From positions 1 to 62,569 of the forward strand of contig CANGHK010000031.1 in NCBI GenBank assembly GCA_947453625.1: a stretch of 62,569 nt of DNA, read 5' to 3'. Each line of letters begins with the position of its first letter. Within the stretch, counting starts at the first letter, position 1. The notes below the pieces were generated by a model that did not search any database, was not told the DNA's origin, and worked only from the letters and a program-made list of their open reading frames with translations. Positions 29,701-39,691 of this stretch are shown piece by piece. The stretch comes from Burkholderiales bacterium. Lineage in GTDB: Bacteria; Pseudomonadota; Gammaproteobacteria; Burkholderiales; Burkholderiaceae_C. Made by a program: the position numbers and the translations under genes.

Positions 29701-30008
29701 AGGCCTTGCTGGCGGCCGGCCTGACGCGGATGCGGCCGATCATGATGACGACCGCGGCGATGGTCTTCGGCATGCTGCCCTTGGCGCTGGCCCTCGACGA
29801 AGGCGGCGAGATGCAGGCGCCGATGGGCCGGGCCATCATCGGCGGGGTGATCACCAGCACCTTGCTCACCTTGGTGGTCGTGCCGGTGATCTACAGCTAC
29901 CTTGTGCGCGACCGGCGGCCGCGCGCGGTGCCGGCGGCGGTGGGCGCGGCGCACGATGAAGGCCTGGCCGGCAGCCTGCCGCCACTGGCGGCGGCCGACC
30001 GCGACTGA
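26775..30008 (+). CDS. RND family efflux transporter, inner-membrane pump
   Basis: 1077-aa proton-driven pump of the HAE-1 group. The proton-relay aspartates are in LCIGLLIDDAIVVREN (TM4), and the conserved second-half segment is VTKNAILLVDFANHAR. Twelve membrane spans and two large periplasmic loops are expected from the length. Between TM6 and TM7 it has a basic cytoplasmic stretch (DKASKRRWRRATVTPRG). It forms an operon with the adaptor at 25564. Substrate is not predictable; drugs, solvents or biocides are typical for the family. Confidence 0.95.
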   Translation: MWITRVSVNNPVFAVMVMVALCVLGLFSYVRLGVEQMPDVSPPGAYIEVAYPGASPEAVEREVTKLIETSVNSVAGVRRISSRSLEGKSQTSVEFSLNADMGRAMQEVRDRLSAVQSALPRDARAPTVARFNNDNSQPIVVLALLSATRSARELSLVADQLVDKRLQRVEGVARIDISGLATREVRIDLDPLRLRSYGVTPAEVATALREANADQPVGLLSDRSTDAILRVEGRVRDPRDFAAVVVARRGGLALTLGDLGSLVERERELDSTARINGQRAVSFNVFKQQDANIVATGDAVKDAMAELRKSLPPDMELRLIYANSDWVKQSLDGLKRTLVEGALLTVLIVFLFLHSWRSTLITGLTLPIAVISSFIAVHAFGFTLNFMTMMALSLCIGLLIDDAIVVRENIVRHVALGKDHHQAALDGTQEIGLAVMATTFALCAVFVPVAFMGGIIGKFFYPFGVTVAVAVLVSLFVSFTLDPMLSSVWRDPPSTHLKKLPVLGAMIRATDRGLDALHGVYEALIHWAFSARRWRLPLPAWGHGFAADSQRDKASKRRWRRATVTPRGVVLGVGLLSFVGAIALAPLVGTEFIPEVDQGFTQLSLRLPEGSSLERSDAKVAQVEAIVLAMPEVASVSTFVGGAGQRNLASLSIALKPRSDRSRSQKQVEEAIRKQVAVIPGTDAALGFNRPIYVAILGPEAEGLARVATDFADKVRKIPGTVDVELSVRPGLPAFAVRLKPGAVRELGLTAPQLASSLRAYVNGETATYWTTPDGDQVEVVLRLNQSQRERIDQMRNLPVAFAKDANGGMTPITLDSVATITPVFNPEIIRRQNLQRREAVFAGVNGRSAGEVGDDVQRLVKATVLPPGYSFDIGGQTKDQQEAFGAMLGAMGLAVIFIYIVLASQFGSFLQPIAIMASLPLALIGVMAALLLWRSTLNVFSMIGLVMLMGLVTKNAILLVDFANHARRAGATVAEALLAAGLTRMRPIMMTTAAMVFGMLPLALALDEGGEMQAPMGRAIIGGVITSTLLTLVVVPVIYSYLVRDRRPRAVPAAVGAAHDEGLAGSLPPLAAADRD

Positions 30009-30443
30009 GCGCTTTGGCGGCGCCAGACGGAAGGCCGCGCCCACGCGTAGCGCCAGATTCGGCGGCGCTGTCAAAGCTCAACAGCTATCCGCCGCCTCAA
30101 GCGTTCGACACACAGCCGTCGAGGGCCTTGTTCTGGGCACCAAGGGGAAAGAAAGAGGGCGCTTGAAAGCACTGTTCTCCTGCCATCCTGTGCAAGCTCG
30201 GCCACTGTCACCCTCGAGACGGCTTTCCACACTGAGCGCGCCGAGCGTGAGAAGCCCCGGCCGCCCAGACCAGATGGCGCGCCATTTCCGGTCGGGCCTT
30301 CAGCTCGCGGCCTTGCCGCGCGAGGATTGGCTATCCGCTCGAGCGATGAGCCATTGAAGCCTGCGCAATGGCTCAGATCGGCCTGGTCATCGGCTGACGT
30401 CCGCGCGCTGATGATCCGGCCCGTCTCGCGGCACGACCCCTGC
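30009..30443. other. Intergenic region, nothing recognised
   Basis: The 435 bases between the convergent RND and DMT genes hold no recognisable gene, RNA or strong terminator. Confidence 0.5.
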
Positions 30444-31319
30444 TCAAGAACCCCTTCGCTGCTGCCTGATCATGTGCAGGCCGGCGCCTATCAGCAGCGC
30501 GATGCCGCACCAGCCCATTGCGTTGGGCAGCGTGCCCCAGACGAAGTAGCCGATCAGCACGGCCCACAGCAGGCCGACATAGCGAAACGGTGCGATAACC
30601 GTCAGTTCGCCGTGGCGCATCGCCGCGATCAGTGCGTAATAGCCGGTCGACAACAGCAGCGAGGCCAGCGCGAGCCAGCCCAGGTCGCGCCACTGCATCG
30701 GCGTCCAGCCCTGGAAAGCCATCACCAGCCCAGCCATCAGCCAGACCACGCAGGCGGTGGCCAGCGTGACCAGGATCGACGGCGTGGCCGACGAAATCTT
30801 GCGCGTCAGCAGGTCGCGAAACGAGTAGATCAGCGTGGCGAGCAGGCACAGCCAGGCGTAAAGGCTGAAGCCATCGGCGCGCGGCTGCACGACAAGCAGC
30901 ACGCCGGCAAAGCCCAGCCCGATCGCCAGCCAGCGGGCGCGGTCGACGCGCTCGTGCAAAAAAACCTTGGCCAGCACGACGATGAACAGCGGCGACGACA
31001 GGTTGATCGCCGTGATGTTGGCCAAGGGCAGGTGGAACAGCGCGGCCAGGTAGAGCACCGTGCCCAAGCCCTCGCAGCTCGCGCGCAGCAGCACCCAGCC
31101 CCGCGCGACGTCGCGGATGCGGCCTAGCGCACCCATGCGCGCGGCCACCAGCAGGATCACCGCGACCGCCATCACCCCGCGAACGACGATCATCTGCGCA
31201 GCGGGCAGGCGCTCGCCCACCGCCTTCATGATCGCGTCGTTGCCGATGAAGGCCGACATGCCCAGGACCATCCAGGCGATGCCGATGCGGTTGTGGCTGG
31301 CACGGCCGTCTCCGCTCAT
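30444..31319 (-). CDS. DMT superfamily (EamA) permease
   Basis: 291-aa integral membrane protein with about ten hydrophobic helices in two EamA repeats (residues ~12-145 and ~160-285). Typical features are the loop between helices 3 and 4 (EGLGTVLYLAALFHLPLANI) and the C-terminal repeat around GYFVWGTLPNAMGWCGIALL. Family members export amino acids or metabolites, or act as nucleotide-sugar carriers; the substrate is unknown. The upstream gap to the fatty-acid oxidation gene is 127 bases and includes three 9-bp tandem repeats. Confidence 0.9.
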   Translation of the reverse strand: MSGDGRASHNRIGIAWMVLGMSAFIGNDAIMKAVGERLPAAQMIVVRGVMAVAVILLVAARMGALGRIRDVARGWVLLRASCEGLGTVLYLAALFHLPLANITAINLSSPLFIVVLAKVFLHERVDRARWLAIGLGFAGVLLVVQPRADGFSLYAWLCLLATLIYSFRDLLTRKISSATPSILVTLATACVVWLMAGLVMAFQGWTPMQWRDLGWLALASLLLSTGYYALIAAMRHGELTVIAPFRYVGLLWAVLIGYFVWGTLPNAMGWCGIALLIGAGLHMIRQQRRGS

Positions 31320-31424
31320 GCGGCGCGGCTGCTGGCAGCAAGACCGATGCGGCTTGGGCTGCGGCAGGCCGCCTCGCCCCGGCGCGCATCGGCCACCGGG
31401 GTACGCCAGCCCGCCAAGCCGGCC

Positions 31425-31451
31425 CCATTCACGCCATTCACGCCATTCAAG
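31425..31451. repeat. Three tandem copies of a 9-bp unit
   Basis: CCATTCACG, CCATTCACG and CCATTCAAG follow one another across the 3' end of the fatty-acid oxidation gene, whose stop codon lies in the last copy. Copy number could vary by slippage. Confidence 0.8.
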
Positions 31452-33522
31452 CCGTGAACTTCTTGCCTTCGGCCGCCATGCGCTCGAGCAGCGGTGAGAT
31501 CGTGAAGTCCGGCCCCATCAGCGGGCCATAGGCCTTGAGCTTGGCCACGACCTCGGCCAGGCCGATGTGGTCGGCATGGTGCATCGGGCCGCCGCGGTAG
31601 ACCGGCCAGCCGTAACCGTTGACCCAGACCACGTCGATGTCGGAGGCCCGGATCGCGATGCCTTCGTCGAGGATCTTGGCGCCCTCGTTGATCATCGCCA
31701 GCGTGCAGCGCTCGAGGATCTCGGTCTCGCTGATCGCGCGCGGCTGGCGGCCTTGCTGGGCGACGAAGTCGGTGATGATCTGGCGCGTGACCTCGGACGG
31801 CTTGGCATTGCGCGCCTCGTCGTAGTCGTAGAAGCCCGCGCCGGTCTTCTGGCCCCGGCGGTCGCGCTCGCACAGCAACTCACGGATCGTCGAGCTCTTG
31901 CTGGTCTCGCGCGACCAGCCCAGGTCGAGTCCGGCCAGGTCGGACATCGCAAACGGCCCCATCGGCATGCCGAAGTCGTAGAGCACCTTGTCGATGTCCC
32001 AGGGCATCACGCCCTCGAGCAGCATCGCCTGCGTCTGCGCGCCGCGGGCGGCGAGCATGCGGTTGCCGATGAAGCCCGGGCACACACCCGACAGCGCAGC
32101 GACCTTGCCGATCTTCTTGCCGATCTGCATCGCGGTGGCGATCGCGGTCTTGGAGGTCTTGTCGCCGCGCACCACCTCGAGCAGACGCATCACGTTGGCC
32201 GGCGAGAAAAAGTGCATCCCGACCACCGCCTCGGGGCGTAAGACCGCCGTGGCGATCTCGTTGAGGTTCAGCGCCGAGGTGTTGCTGGCCAGCACCGCGC
32301 CTGGTTTGACGATGCGGTCGAGCTTGGCAAAGATGTCTTTCTTGACCGCCATCTCCTCGAACACCGCCTCGATCACCAGGTCGCAGTCGGCCAGCGAGTT
32401 CATGTCGAGCGAGCCGGTCAGCAGGGCGATGCGGCGCTCGGCCTCGGCCATCGTGAAGCGGCCGCGCTTGGCCGAATTCTCGTAGTTGCGCCGCACCACC
32501 GCCAGGCCGCGGTCGAGCGCGGCCTGATTTGTCTCGACCAGCGTGACCGGGATGCCGGCGTTGGCGAAGTTCATCGCGATGCCGCCGCCCATCGTGCCGG
32601 CGCCGATGATGCCGACCTTGGCCACCGCCACCGTCGGCGTGTCGGCCGGCACATCGGGAATCTTCTGGGCCATGCGCTCGGCAAAGAAGCCGTAGCGCTG
32701 GGCGATCGACTGCGCGCCGGTGACGAGTTCCGTGAACAGCCGGCGTTCCTCGCGCTGGCCCGCTTCGAACGGCAGGTTCACCGCCGCCTCGATGCAGCGG
32801 ATGTTGTACTCGGGGGCCAGGAAGCCGCGGAACTTGCGCGCGTTGGCCTTGCGGAATTCGGCAAAGATCTCGGGCTTGCCGCGCGCAGCGGCCAGCTTGT
32901 CGTCGGCGTCGCGCACCTTGCGCAGCGGCCGGCCTTCGGCGAGCACCTTGCGTGCAAATGCGATCGCACCGGCGCGCAGGCCGTCGGCCGGCACCAGCTC
33001 GTCGACCAGCCCCATCGCCAGACATTCGGCCGCGCCGACATGGGTGCCACCGGTGACCATCTCCAGCGCTCTTTCCGCGCCGACGATGCGCGGCAGACGC
33101 TGTGTGCCGCCGGCGCCCGGCAGCAGGCCGAGGTGGACCTCGGGCAGGCCGCATTTGGCGCTGGGCACGGCCACCCGGTAATGGCAGCACAGCGCCACTT
33201 CGAGCCCGCCGCCCAGCGCGGTGCCGTGGATCGCGGCGATCACTGGCTTGGCAGCACCCTCGATTTCGTCCTGGGCCTCGAACAGCGAGGGCGCGCGCGG
33301 CGGCTTGCCGAACTCGGTGATGTCGGCGCCGGCCAGGAAGGTGCGACCCTCGCAGATCAGCACCACGGCCTTGACGGCGGGGTCGGCATTGGCCGCGCGC
33401 ATGCCCTGCACCAAGCCCTCGCGGACGGATTGCGACAAGGCGTTGACGGGCGGGTAGTTGATGCTGAGGATGCCGATGCCGTCTTCGACGACAAGCGAGG
33501 CCACGGTGTTGATCACGGTCAT
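31447..33522 (-). CDS. Bifunctional enoyl-CoA hydratase / 3-hydroxyacyl-CoA dehydrogenase (FadJ/FadB type)
   Basis: 691-aa fatty-acid beta-oxidation enzyme. Residues ~1-190 are the crotonase domain ([35 protein letters not shown]) that hydrates enoyl-CoA. From about 295 comes the NAD-binding hydroxyacyl-CoA dehydrogenase ([54 protein letters not shown]). The C-terminal dehydrogenase halves follow. It is slightly shorter than E. coli FadB/FadJ (~715-730 aa). An AGGAG site lies upstream of the ATG. No thiolase is adjacent. Confidence 0.94.
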   Translation of the reverse strand: MTVINTVASLVVEDGIGILSINYPPVNALSQSVREGLVQGMRAANADPAVKAVVLICEGRTFLAGADITEFGKPPRAPSLFEAQDEIEGAAKPVIAAIHGTALGGGLEVALCCHYRVAVPSAKCGLPEVHLGLLPGAGGTQRLPRIVGAERALEMVTGGTHVGAAECLAMGLVDELVPADGLRAGAIAFARKVLAEGRPLRKVRDADDKLAAARGKPEIFAEFRKANARKFRGFLAPEYNIRCIEAAVNLPFEAGQREERRLFTELVTGAQSIAQRYGFFAERMAQKIPDVPADTPTVAVAKVGIIGAGTMGGGIAMNFANAGIPVTLVETNQAALDRGLAVVRRNYENSAKRGRFTMAEAERRIALLTGSLDMNSLADCDLVIEAVFEEMAVKKDIFAKLDRIVKPGAVLASNTSALNLNEIATAVLRPEAVVGMHFFSPANVMRLLEVVRGDKTSKTAIATAMQIGKKIGKVAALSGVCPGFIGNRMLAARGAQTQAMLLEGVMPWDIDKVLYDFGMPMGPFAMSDLAGLDLGWSRETSKSSTIRELLCERDRRGQKTGAGFYDYDEARNAKPSEVTRQIITDFVAQQGRQPRAISETEILERCTLAMINEGAKILDEGIAIRASDIDVVWVNGYGWPVYRGGPMHHADHIGLAEVVAKLKAYGPLMGPDFTISPLLERMAAEGKKFTA

Positions 33523-33785
33523 GGTGGGTTGACTCCTGGGGAAGGTGAAGAAAGGTCGGCCGAGTCATCCGCCTTGCATGCGGGGCGGACCCCGTGAGCC
33601 GGGCAGGGCGTCAACAGACCGATGCACAAAGCTTGGGAATACAGACGCACCGCTCTGTCAGGGGGCATGCCGGGCGCCCACCAGCGCAGCGCCGATGCGG
33701 CGATGATCATGGTCGCCACCTGCTGGGCGGCCATCGAGGCGTCGACCGACCGTATAGATTCTTTGATCATGCCAGAGGCGGCCAC
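33519..33785 (-). pseudogene. Possible remnant of a TetR-type regulator C-terminus
   Basis: A minus-strand frame reads GMIKESIRSVDASMAAQQ, then VATMIIAASALRWWAP. This loosely resembles the C-terminal ligand domain of TetR repressors (IRxVDPxxAAxxIMxA). No helix-turn-helix precedes it. Such regulators are common next to fatty-acid oxidation genes. The similarity is weak and the stretch may be non-coding; the surrounding 488 bases (33523-34010) otherwise hold only a TGGCGCC/GGCGCCA dyad at 33812-33830. Confidence 0.22.
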
Positions 33786-34010
33786 TGGGGCTGATCCCGC
33801 GACCAGGCCCGTGGCGCCATGGCGGCGCCAACGACGGCCGGGCGGGCGGAGAAAGGGGGGCGGGAAGTCGTCATCGTCTTTGTCTCCTGCGGGATTGATA
33901 CCGCGGGAAGCGTCGCTGAAGGTGCCTGGGCGGCCGCAGGTGGTCAGGTGAACACCGTAGACAGCCTACGGGTCTCGTGCCCATCATCGCGGCAACCAAG
34001 GAGACACTTC

Positions 34011-34328
34011 ATGCTCTCCGTGTCCATCACCGCCCTGAGCGGCCTGCTGCTGTGCGCCATGATGGCGCTCGCCGCCTGCGGCCAAATACCGTCCGCGCCC
34101 GCCGCCGCAACCCAGGTGGACGCTATCGGCACGCCGCCGACTTCGTCGATCTACATCGGCAACAACTTCTTCTATTTCAACAACGGCATGACCAGCAACG
34201 TCGGACCGCTGAGGGCGCGCCGGGCCGCCTCGACCATCGCGGTCGACAAGTCGGTGCCCATGATCTGCCAAGACCGCTTGTCCGCGTCCAGGCCCAGCCG
34301 GTCGGCCATCAGCATCGCCGCGCTGTAG
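34011..34328 (+). pseudogene. Truncated lipoprotein ORF fused into antisense cheR sequence
   Basis: The ATG at 34011 follows an excellent AAGGAGA ribosome site. The N-terminus is a lipoprotein signal with lipobox LAAC (ITALSGLLLCAMMALAACGQ), followed by IYIGNNFFYFNNGMTSN. From about 34205 on, the frame is simply the complement of the cheR remnant (RARRAASTIAVDKSV...), so the natural 3' part of the gene seems to have been lost at a deletion or rearrangement junction. The chimera could still be translated (105 aa). Function unknown. Confidence 0.55.
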
Positions 34329-34672
34329 CCCTCCTCGCCGGAGGAACTGGCCGCGCTCCAGACCTTGAACTCCGGTCAAGGCACCATTGCGGCCAGGTGC
34401 CCGGCCAGGTGGTTGAAATGCTGCGGCTCGCGGAAGAAGTAGGTCTCATGGGTGGTCAGCTTGTCCACCAGGCGCGTCATCTCCTGCGCCGGTGCGCCGC
34501 CGCTCAGCAGTTTCTCGACATAGCGGTCGAGGCCGGTCTCACCGGCCTCGGTGGCCAGGCGTTGCAGTCGGCCGTTGACCAGCGCCCGCTTGCTGGCGTT
34601 GAGCCGGATGCCCGAGGCGCTGTGGAACAGCCGGGCCATGGCATCGAAGGCCTGGGGTGACAGGGTTTTCAT
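34172..34672 (-). pseudogene. cheR: Broken chemotaxis methyltransferase cheR
   Basis: CheR methylates chemoreceptors using S-adenosylmethionine. The N-terminal part is intact (FDAMARLFHSASGIRLNASK, DKLTTHETYFFREPQHF), but an in-frame TGA at 34376-34378 interrupts it after 98 codons. The same frame then resumes with the SAM-binding core, FKVWSAASSSGEEGYSAAML and QIMGTDLSTAMVEAARRAL, before homology stops near 34205. About the last 100 residues are missing. No other chemotaxis gene is nearby. The nonsense codon plus the truncation mark this as a pseudogene. Confidence 0.85.
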
Positions 34673-34745
34673 GGCGGCGCCTGCTCGGTCTGGGGCCTGG
34701 CCAGGATGCCACAACCTTGACCCTATTTCGGACGATCGCGCCGAC

Positions 34746-37718
34746 TCATGAGCCCTGGAGCGCCGGTTCCGGGGTCGGTGCCGCCTGGTCAGCGGCGAAA
34801 TCGGCCACCGGCACGCAACTGCAGAACAGGTTGCGGTCGCCCCAGACGTTGTCGACCCGGCCCACCGGCGCCCAGTACTTGCCGCGCCGCAACGCCGCCA
34901 CCGGCCAGGCCGCGTCCTCGCGGCGGTAGGCATGCGGCCAGGCGTCGGCGCAGACGGCCTCGGCCGTGTGCGGTGCGTGCTTGAGCGGGTGGTCGTCTTT
35001 CGGCCATTCGCCGCTTTCCACCTTGGCGATCTCGCCGCGGATCGCGATCATCGCGTCGCAGAAGCGGTCCAGCTCGACCAGTGGCTCGCTCTCAGTCGGC
35101 TCGACCATCAGCGTGCCGGCCACCGGAAAGCTCAGCGTCGGGGCATGGAAGCCGTAGTCGATCAGGCGCTTGGCGACGTCCTCGGCGCTGACGCCCGAGC
35201 TGTCCTTGAGCGGGCGCAGATCCAGGATGCACTCATGCGCCACGCCGCCGCCGCGCAGGCCGGCATGCCCGCCCGAGAAGTGGATGCTGTAATGCCCGGC
35301 CAGTCTGGCCGCGACATAGTTGGCCGACAGGATCGCGCCCTCGGTGGCGGCGGTCAGGCCGTCGGCACCCATCATGCGCATGTACATCCAGCTGATCGGC
35401 AACACGGCGGCGTTGCCCAGAGGGGCGGCGGAGACCGCCCCGACTTGGAAGTTCTTCGCTGCCGAAACCGCCCCGACGCCGCCCGCCACGCCGCCGGTGG
35501 CATGTCCCGGCAGGAAGGGCAGCAGGTCCTCGACCACGCAGACCGGTCCCACGCCCGGGCCCCCGCCGCCATGCGGTATGCAGAAGGTCTTGTGCAGGTT
35601 GAGGTGGCTGACATCGCCGCCGAACTCGCCCGGCGCGGCCACGCCGACCAGCGCGTTCATGTTGGCGCCGTCGACATAGACCCGCCCGCCATGCTGGTGC
35701 ACCAGCGCGCACAAGGCCTTGACCTGGGTGTCGAACACGCCGTAGGTGCTGGGGTAGGTGATCATGATCGCCGCCAGCTGGGTGCTGTGGCGCTCGCACT
35801 TGGCCTGCAGGTCGGCCAGGTCGACATTGCCCTGGGCGTCGCACTTGACCACCACCACCTGCATGCCGGCCATCTGCGCCGACGCCGGGTTGGTGCCATG
35901 GGCCGATTCGGGGATCAGGCAGATCCTGCGCCCGGACTCGCCGCGCGAGGCGTGCCAGCCGCGTATCGCCAGCAGGCCGGCATATTCGCCTTGCGACCCG
36001 GCGTTGGGCTGCAGGCTGATGCCGGCATAGCCGGTGGCCTGGCTGAGCCAGGCGCACAGTTGGTCGTTCAACTCGGCATAGCCGGCGCGCTGGTCGGCCG
36101 GCGCGAAGGGGTGGATGTCGGCGAACTCGGGCCAGGTGATCGGGATCATCTCGCTGGTCGCGTTCAGCTTCATCGTGCAAGAGCCCAGCGGGATCATGCT
36201 GCGGTCCAGCGCCAGGTCCTTGTCCGACAGGCCGCGGATGTAGCGCAGCATCTCGGTCTCGCTGTGGTGGCGGTTGAACACCGGATGGGTCAGGAATTCG
36301 CTGCTGCGGCGCAGCGCGGGCGGGATCAGCGTCGCTATGCCGGCCTCGAACGCGGCCACCGTCGGCAGCGTCTGGCCGGGTGCGGCAAACCACGACCACA
36401 GCGCGGTCAGGTCGGCGCGGGTGGTGGTCTCGTCCAGCGTCACGCCAAGCTGGCTGGCACTGACCCGGCGCAGGTTGGCGCCGCCGGACAGCGCACGCGC
36501 CAGCACCGCGTCGGTGGCGGTGCCGGTCTCGACAGTCAGCGTGTCGAAGGCCTGGGCGTTGATCACCCGGCAGCCCAGGTCGTCCAGCCCGCGCGCCAGG
36601 ATGGCGGTGAAACTGGCCACCCGCAGGGCGATGCGCTTCAGGCCGGCCGGGCCATGGTAGACCGCGTACATGCTGGCCATCACCGCCAGCAGCACCTGGG
36701 CGGTACAGATGTTGGAGGTGGCTTTCTCGCGCCGGATATGCTGCTCGCGGGTCTGCAGCGCCAGCCGGTAGGCGGGCTTGCCGTGTGCGTCGACGCTGAC
36801 TCCCACCAGCCGACCCGGCATCGAGCGCTTGAATTCATCGCGGCACGCCAGGTAGGCGGCATGCGGGCCGCCGTTGCCCATGGGCACGCCCAGGCGCTGG
36901 CTGTTGCCGACGACGATGTCGGCGCCGAATTCGCCTGGCGGCTTGATCAGCGTCAGCGCCAGCAGGTCGGCGGCGACGATGAAGCCGGCCTGCCGGGCAT
37001 GGGCCGCGTCGGCCACCGCCTGCAGGTCCTGGATCCTCCCGGTGCTGGCAGGGTATTGCGCGATCACCGCGAAGCAGTCGTGCGCGGCCAGCAGGCTGGC
37101 CAGGTCGCCGACCAACACCGTCAGGCCGAGTGGCGCGCTTCGGGTCTGGATCACCTCGACAGTCTGCGGATGGCAGTCACCGGAGACGATCACGGTGTCG
37201 GATTTCGACTTGACGCTGCGCTTGGCCAGCGTCATCGCCTCGGCCGCGGCGGTGGCCTCGTCGAGCATCGAGGCGTTGGCGATCGCCATGCCGGTCAGGT
37301 CGCAGACCAGGGTCTGGAAGTTGACCAGCGCCTCCATCCGGCCCTGCGAGATCTCGGCCTGGTAAGGCGTGTAGGCGGTGTACCAGGCCGGGTTCTCGAG
37401 GATGTTGCGCGCGATGACGCCGGGCGTGTGGCTGGCGTGGTAGCCCTGGCCGATGAAGCTCTTGAGCACCCGGTTCTTGGCCGCGATGCCGCGCAACTCG
37501 GCCAGCGCCTGGGCCTCGGTCAGCGCGGTCGGCAGGTCCATCGGCTGCGCGCGGGCGATGCTGCGCGGCACGATGGTCTCGATCAGCGTTCGCCGCGACG
37601 CTGCACCGATCACGCCCAGCATATGGGCCTCGTCGGCCGCGCTGGGCCCGATGTGGCGGGCGATGAACTCGCCGCTGTTTTCCAGATCGGCCAGGGGCGG
37701 GTTGGCGGGCTTGAGCAT
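34746..37718 (-). CDS. gcvP: Glycine dehydrogenase (decarboxylating), P protein
   Basis: PLP-dependent P protein of the glycine cleavage system: decarboxylates glycine and passes the aminomethyl group to the lipoyl arm of GcvH. The 990-aa length fits the single-chain form. The PLP lysine lies in [18 protein letters not shown] (K710), with the Gly-rich loop directly after. It is third in the gcvT-gcvH-gcvP operon, 56 bases after gcvH, and so is under the glycine riboswitch upstream of gcvT. Confidence 0.97.
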   Translation of the reverse strand: MLKPANPPLADLENSGEFIARHIGPSAADEAHMLGVIGAASRRTLIETIVPRSIARAQPMDLPTALTEAQALAELRGIAAKNRVLKSFIGQGYHASHTPGVIARNILENPAWYTAYTPYQAEISQGRMEALVNFQTLVCDLTGMAIANASMLDEATAAAEAMTLAKRSVKSKSDTVIVSGDCHPQTVEVIQTRSAPLGLTVLVGDLASLLAAHDCFAVIAQYPASTGRIQDLQAVADAAHARQAGFIVAADLLALTLIKPPGEFGADIVVGNSQRLGVPMGNGGPHAAYLACRDEFKRSMPGRLVGVSVDAHGKPAYRLALQTREQHIRREKATSNICTAQVLLAVMASMYAVYHGPAGLKRIALRVASFTAILARGLDDLGCRVINAQAFDTLTVETGTATDAVLARALSGGANLRRVSASQLGVTLDETTTRADLTALWSWFAAPGQTLPTVAAFEAGIATLIPPALRRSSEFLTHPVFNRHHSETEMLRYIRGLSDKDLALDRSMIPLGSCTMKLNATSEMIPITWPEFADIHPFAPADQRAGYAELNDQLCAWLSQATGYAGISLQPNAGSQGEYAGLLAIRGWHASRGESGRRICLIPESAHGTNPASAQMAGMQVVVVKCDAQGNVDLADLQAKCERHSTQLAAIMITYPSTYGVFDTQVKALCALVHQHGGRVYVDGANMNALVGVAAPGEFGGDVSHLNLHKTFCIPHGGGGPGVGPVCVVEDLLPFLPGHATGGVAGGVGAVSAAKNFQVGAVSAAPLGNAAVLPISWMYMRMMGADGLTAATEGAILSANYVAARLAGHYSIHFSGGHAGLRGGGVAHECILDLRPLKDSSGVSAEDVAKRLIDYGFHAPTLSFPVAGTLMVEPTESEPLVELDRFCDAMIAIRGEIAKVESGEWPKDDHPLKHAPHTAEAVCADAWPHAYRREDAAWPVAALRRGKYWAPVGRVDNVWGDRNLFCSCVPVADFAADQAAPTPEPALQGS

Positions 37719-37774
37719 GGTGGTGTCGCGGTCGGGTGATGTGGGGGCAGGGACTGGAGGCTCGGGCCCGGGGC

Positions 37775-38149
37775 TTACAGCGTCTTGAGCAGGGCATCGT
37801 AGCCCGGCGGGTCCATCAAGGCGTCGAACTGCAGCAGGTCGGCCACCTTGACCTTGAAGAACCAGCCGGCACCCAGGGGGTCGGTGTTGGCGAGGGCCGG
37901 GTCGGCGCGCAAGCCCTCGTTGACCTCCACCACCTCGCCGCTGACCGGCATGTAGATGTCGGCCGCGGCCTTGACCGACTCGACCACGCCAGCCACCTCG
38001 CCCTGGGTGTAACTGCGGCCGACCTCGGGCAGTTCGACGAACACCACGTCACCCAGCGCGTCCTGCGCGTGCAACGTGATGCCGACGACGGCGGCGTCAT
38101 GGTCCTCGATGTTGATCCATTCATGGTCGGCGGTGAATTTGGTGGTCAT
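37775..38149 (-). CDS. gcvH: Glycine cleavage system H protein
   Basis: 124-aa lipoyl carrier that shuttles the aminomethyl group between P, T and L proteins. The lipoylated lysine is K60 in [17 protein letters not shown] near the N-terminus and GAGWFFKVK near the C-terminus are family signatures. An AGGACAG site precedes the ATG at 38149; an upstream in-frame start at 38188 is unlikely. Confidence 0.97.
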   Translation of the reverse strand: MTTKFTADHEWINIEDHDAAVVGITLHAQDALGDVVFVELPEVGRSYTQGEVAGVVESVKAAADIYMPVSGEVVEVNEGLRADPALANTDPLGAGWFFKVKVADLLQFDALMDPPGYDALLKTL

Positions 38150-38283
38150 GGGCTGTCCTGGTTCAGCGGGGTGGGGGGTGACAAGCACCGCGTCGGCGCG
38201 GCCGGGCGGGTGTGAAGGATAGTGCGGCGCTTGATGCGGCGGATCGTGCGCCGGCGTGATGCCTGGGCCGCAGCGACCGGCCG

Positions 38284-39396
38284 CTAGCGGTGGTAGCGGT
38301 TCGGGGTGAAGGGCATCGCGGACACGCGCATCGGCAGGCGCTTGCCGCGCACCTCGGCGTAGACCTCATGCTGCAGGCCGGCGTGGTTGGCGGCCAGGTA
38401 GGCCATCGCCACCGGCGCGTTGACGGTCGGCGCGAGGGTGCCGCTGGTCACACGGCCGAGCGGGCGGCCGTGGCTGTCGACGATGGCCGTGCCCTCGCGC
38501 ACCGGCACCCGCTCCAGCCCGATCAGGCCGACGCGCCTGATCGCCGTGCCCAGGCTCAACTGGCCTTCGATCACGCTGGCGCCGGGGTAGTGGCCGGCGC
38601 GCGCGCCGCCGGGGCGGCGCACCTTCTGGATCGCCCAGGCCAGGCCGGCTTCGATCGGTGAGGTGCGCTGGTCGATGTCGTGGCCGTACAGGCACAGCCC
38701 GGCTTCCAGCCGCAGCGTGTCGCGCGCGCCCAGCCCGGCGGGCTTGACTTCGGGCTGGTTCAGCAGCGCTCGGGCCAGCGTCACGGCCTGGTCGGCCGGC
38801 ACCGAGATCTCGAAACCGTCCTCGCCGGTATAGCCAGAGCGGGTGACGAAGCAGGGCGCGCCGGCCAGTTCGAAATCGCCGCCGGTCATGAAGGTCAGCG
38901 CCGCGACGCCGGCGTCCAGCCGCGACATCGCGACCACGGCCTGCGGCCCCTGCAGCGCCAGCAGCGCGCGGTCGGGCAACGGAGCGACGCTGCAGCGGTG
39001 GCCGATATGCGTGATCAGGTGCTGGATGTCGGCCGCCTTGCAGCCGGCGTTGACGATCAGGAACAGGTGGTCGGCGCGGCGCGTGACCATCAGGTCGTCG
39101 AGCAGGCCGCCGGCGGCCTGGGTGAAGAAGGCGTAGCGCTGCTTGCCCACTGGCAGGTCGATGATGTCCTGCGGCACCAGCGACTCCAGCGCCGCGGCGG
39201 CGTCGGCCCCGCGCAGCTGCAACTGCCCCATGTGCGAGACGTCGAACAGCGCGGCGCTCTCGCGGCACCAGCGGTGCTCGGCCAGGATGCCTGCAGGGTA
39301 TTGCACCGGCATGTCGTAGCCAGCGAAGGGCACCATGCGGGCACCCTGTTCGAGGTGCAGGGCGTGCAGCGGCGTCTGGAGCAGATCAGCGGACAT
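38284..39396 (-). CDS. gcvT: Glycine cleavage system T protein (aminomethyltransferase)
   Basis: 370-aa tetrahydrofolate-dependent aminomethyltransferase releasing ammonia and methylene-THF. Conserved segments include MVPFAGYDMPVQYPAGI, SALFDVSHMGQL-type (here AALFDVSHMGQLQLRG) and GYTGEDGFEISVP. It is first in the gcvTHP operon and directly downstream of a tandem glycine riboswitch. Confidence 0.97.
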   Translation of the reverse strand: MSADLLQTPLHALHLEQGARMVPFAGYDMPVQYPAGILAEHRWCRESAALFDVSHMGQLQLRGADAAAALESLVPQDIIDLPVGKQRYAFFTQAAGGLLDDLMVTRRADHLFLIVNAGCKAADIQHLITHIGHRCSVAPLPDRALLALQGPQAVVAMSRLDAGVAALTFMTGGDFELAGAPCFVTRSGYTGEDGFEISVPADQAVTLARALLNQPEVKPAGLGARDTLRLEAGLCLYGHDIDQRTSPIEAGLAWAIQKVRRPGGARAGHYPGASVIEGQLSLGTAIRRVGLIGLERVPVREGTAIVDSHGRPLGRVTSGTLAPTVNAPVAMAYLAANHAGLQHEVYAEVRGKRLPMRVSAMPFTPNRYHR

Positions 39397-39408
39397 GGGA
39401 ACTCACTT

Positions 39409-39465
39409 GCGAGGGCTTACCAAGCCACCTGCAATCCTTGCCTAGGTGGGGTGAGATGCCCTCGC
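39409..39465 (-). promoter_or_regulatory. Candidate expression platform of the glycine riboswitch
   Basis: GCGAGGGC (39409-39416) and GCCCTCGC (39458-39465) are perfectly complementary. One arm is the 3' edge of the second aptamer and the other ends 13 bases before the gcvT start. The competing hairpin CCACCT / AGGTGG (39425-39449) lies between. Pairing could hide the translation start region when glycine is absent (inference). Confidence 0.5.
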
Positions 39466-39691
39466 TGTCCGCTTTACCTGAGAGATTGGCGAGCCCCGGT
39501 TGGCCGGGTCCCGTTTGCCCCTTCGGTGGGCCGGCTCGCATGCCGGCTGCGCCGTCACACCACCTGCCTCTCTCCAGTGAGGAACGCCTGAGTTTGCAGG
39601 CGCCTTGTCAGTCCTTTTGCCTGAGCGTTCGGGGGGCTGGCCCCTGCGCCTTCGGCGGCACGCCGGGCTGGCCCGTCGCACTCTCTCCTGA
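39459..39691 (-). ncRNA. Tandem glycine riboswitch (gcvT leader)
   Basis: Two glycine aptamers lie end to end on the minus strand. The first (about 39691-39603) shows CAGGAGAGAG, GCCGAAGGCGCAGG and CTCAGGCAAAAGGACTGAC. The second (about 39579-39459) shows CTGGAGAGAGGCAGG, CCACCGAAGGGGCAA and TCTCTCAGGTAAAGCGGACAG. These are the consensus aptamer motifs. In this class glycine binding switches on the glycine cleavage genes downstream. Confidence 0.95.

Noticed and set aside
25131-30074. 1647-codon minus-strand open frame opposite the RND genes
   Set aside because: It is the antisense shadow of the adaptor and pump genes; the translation is His/Gln/Arg/Ala-rich with no domain, as expected in high-GC DNA.
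34932-37739. 935-codon plus-strand frame opposite gcvP
   Set aside because: Antisense shadow of gcvP; no recognisable protein.
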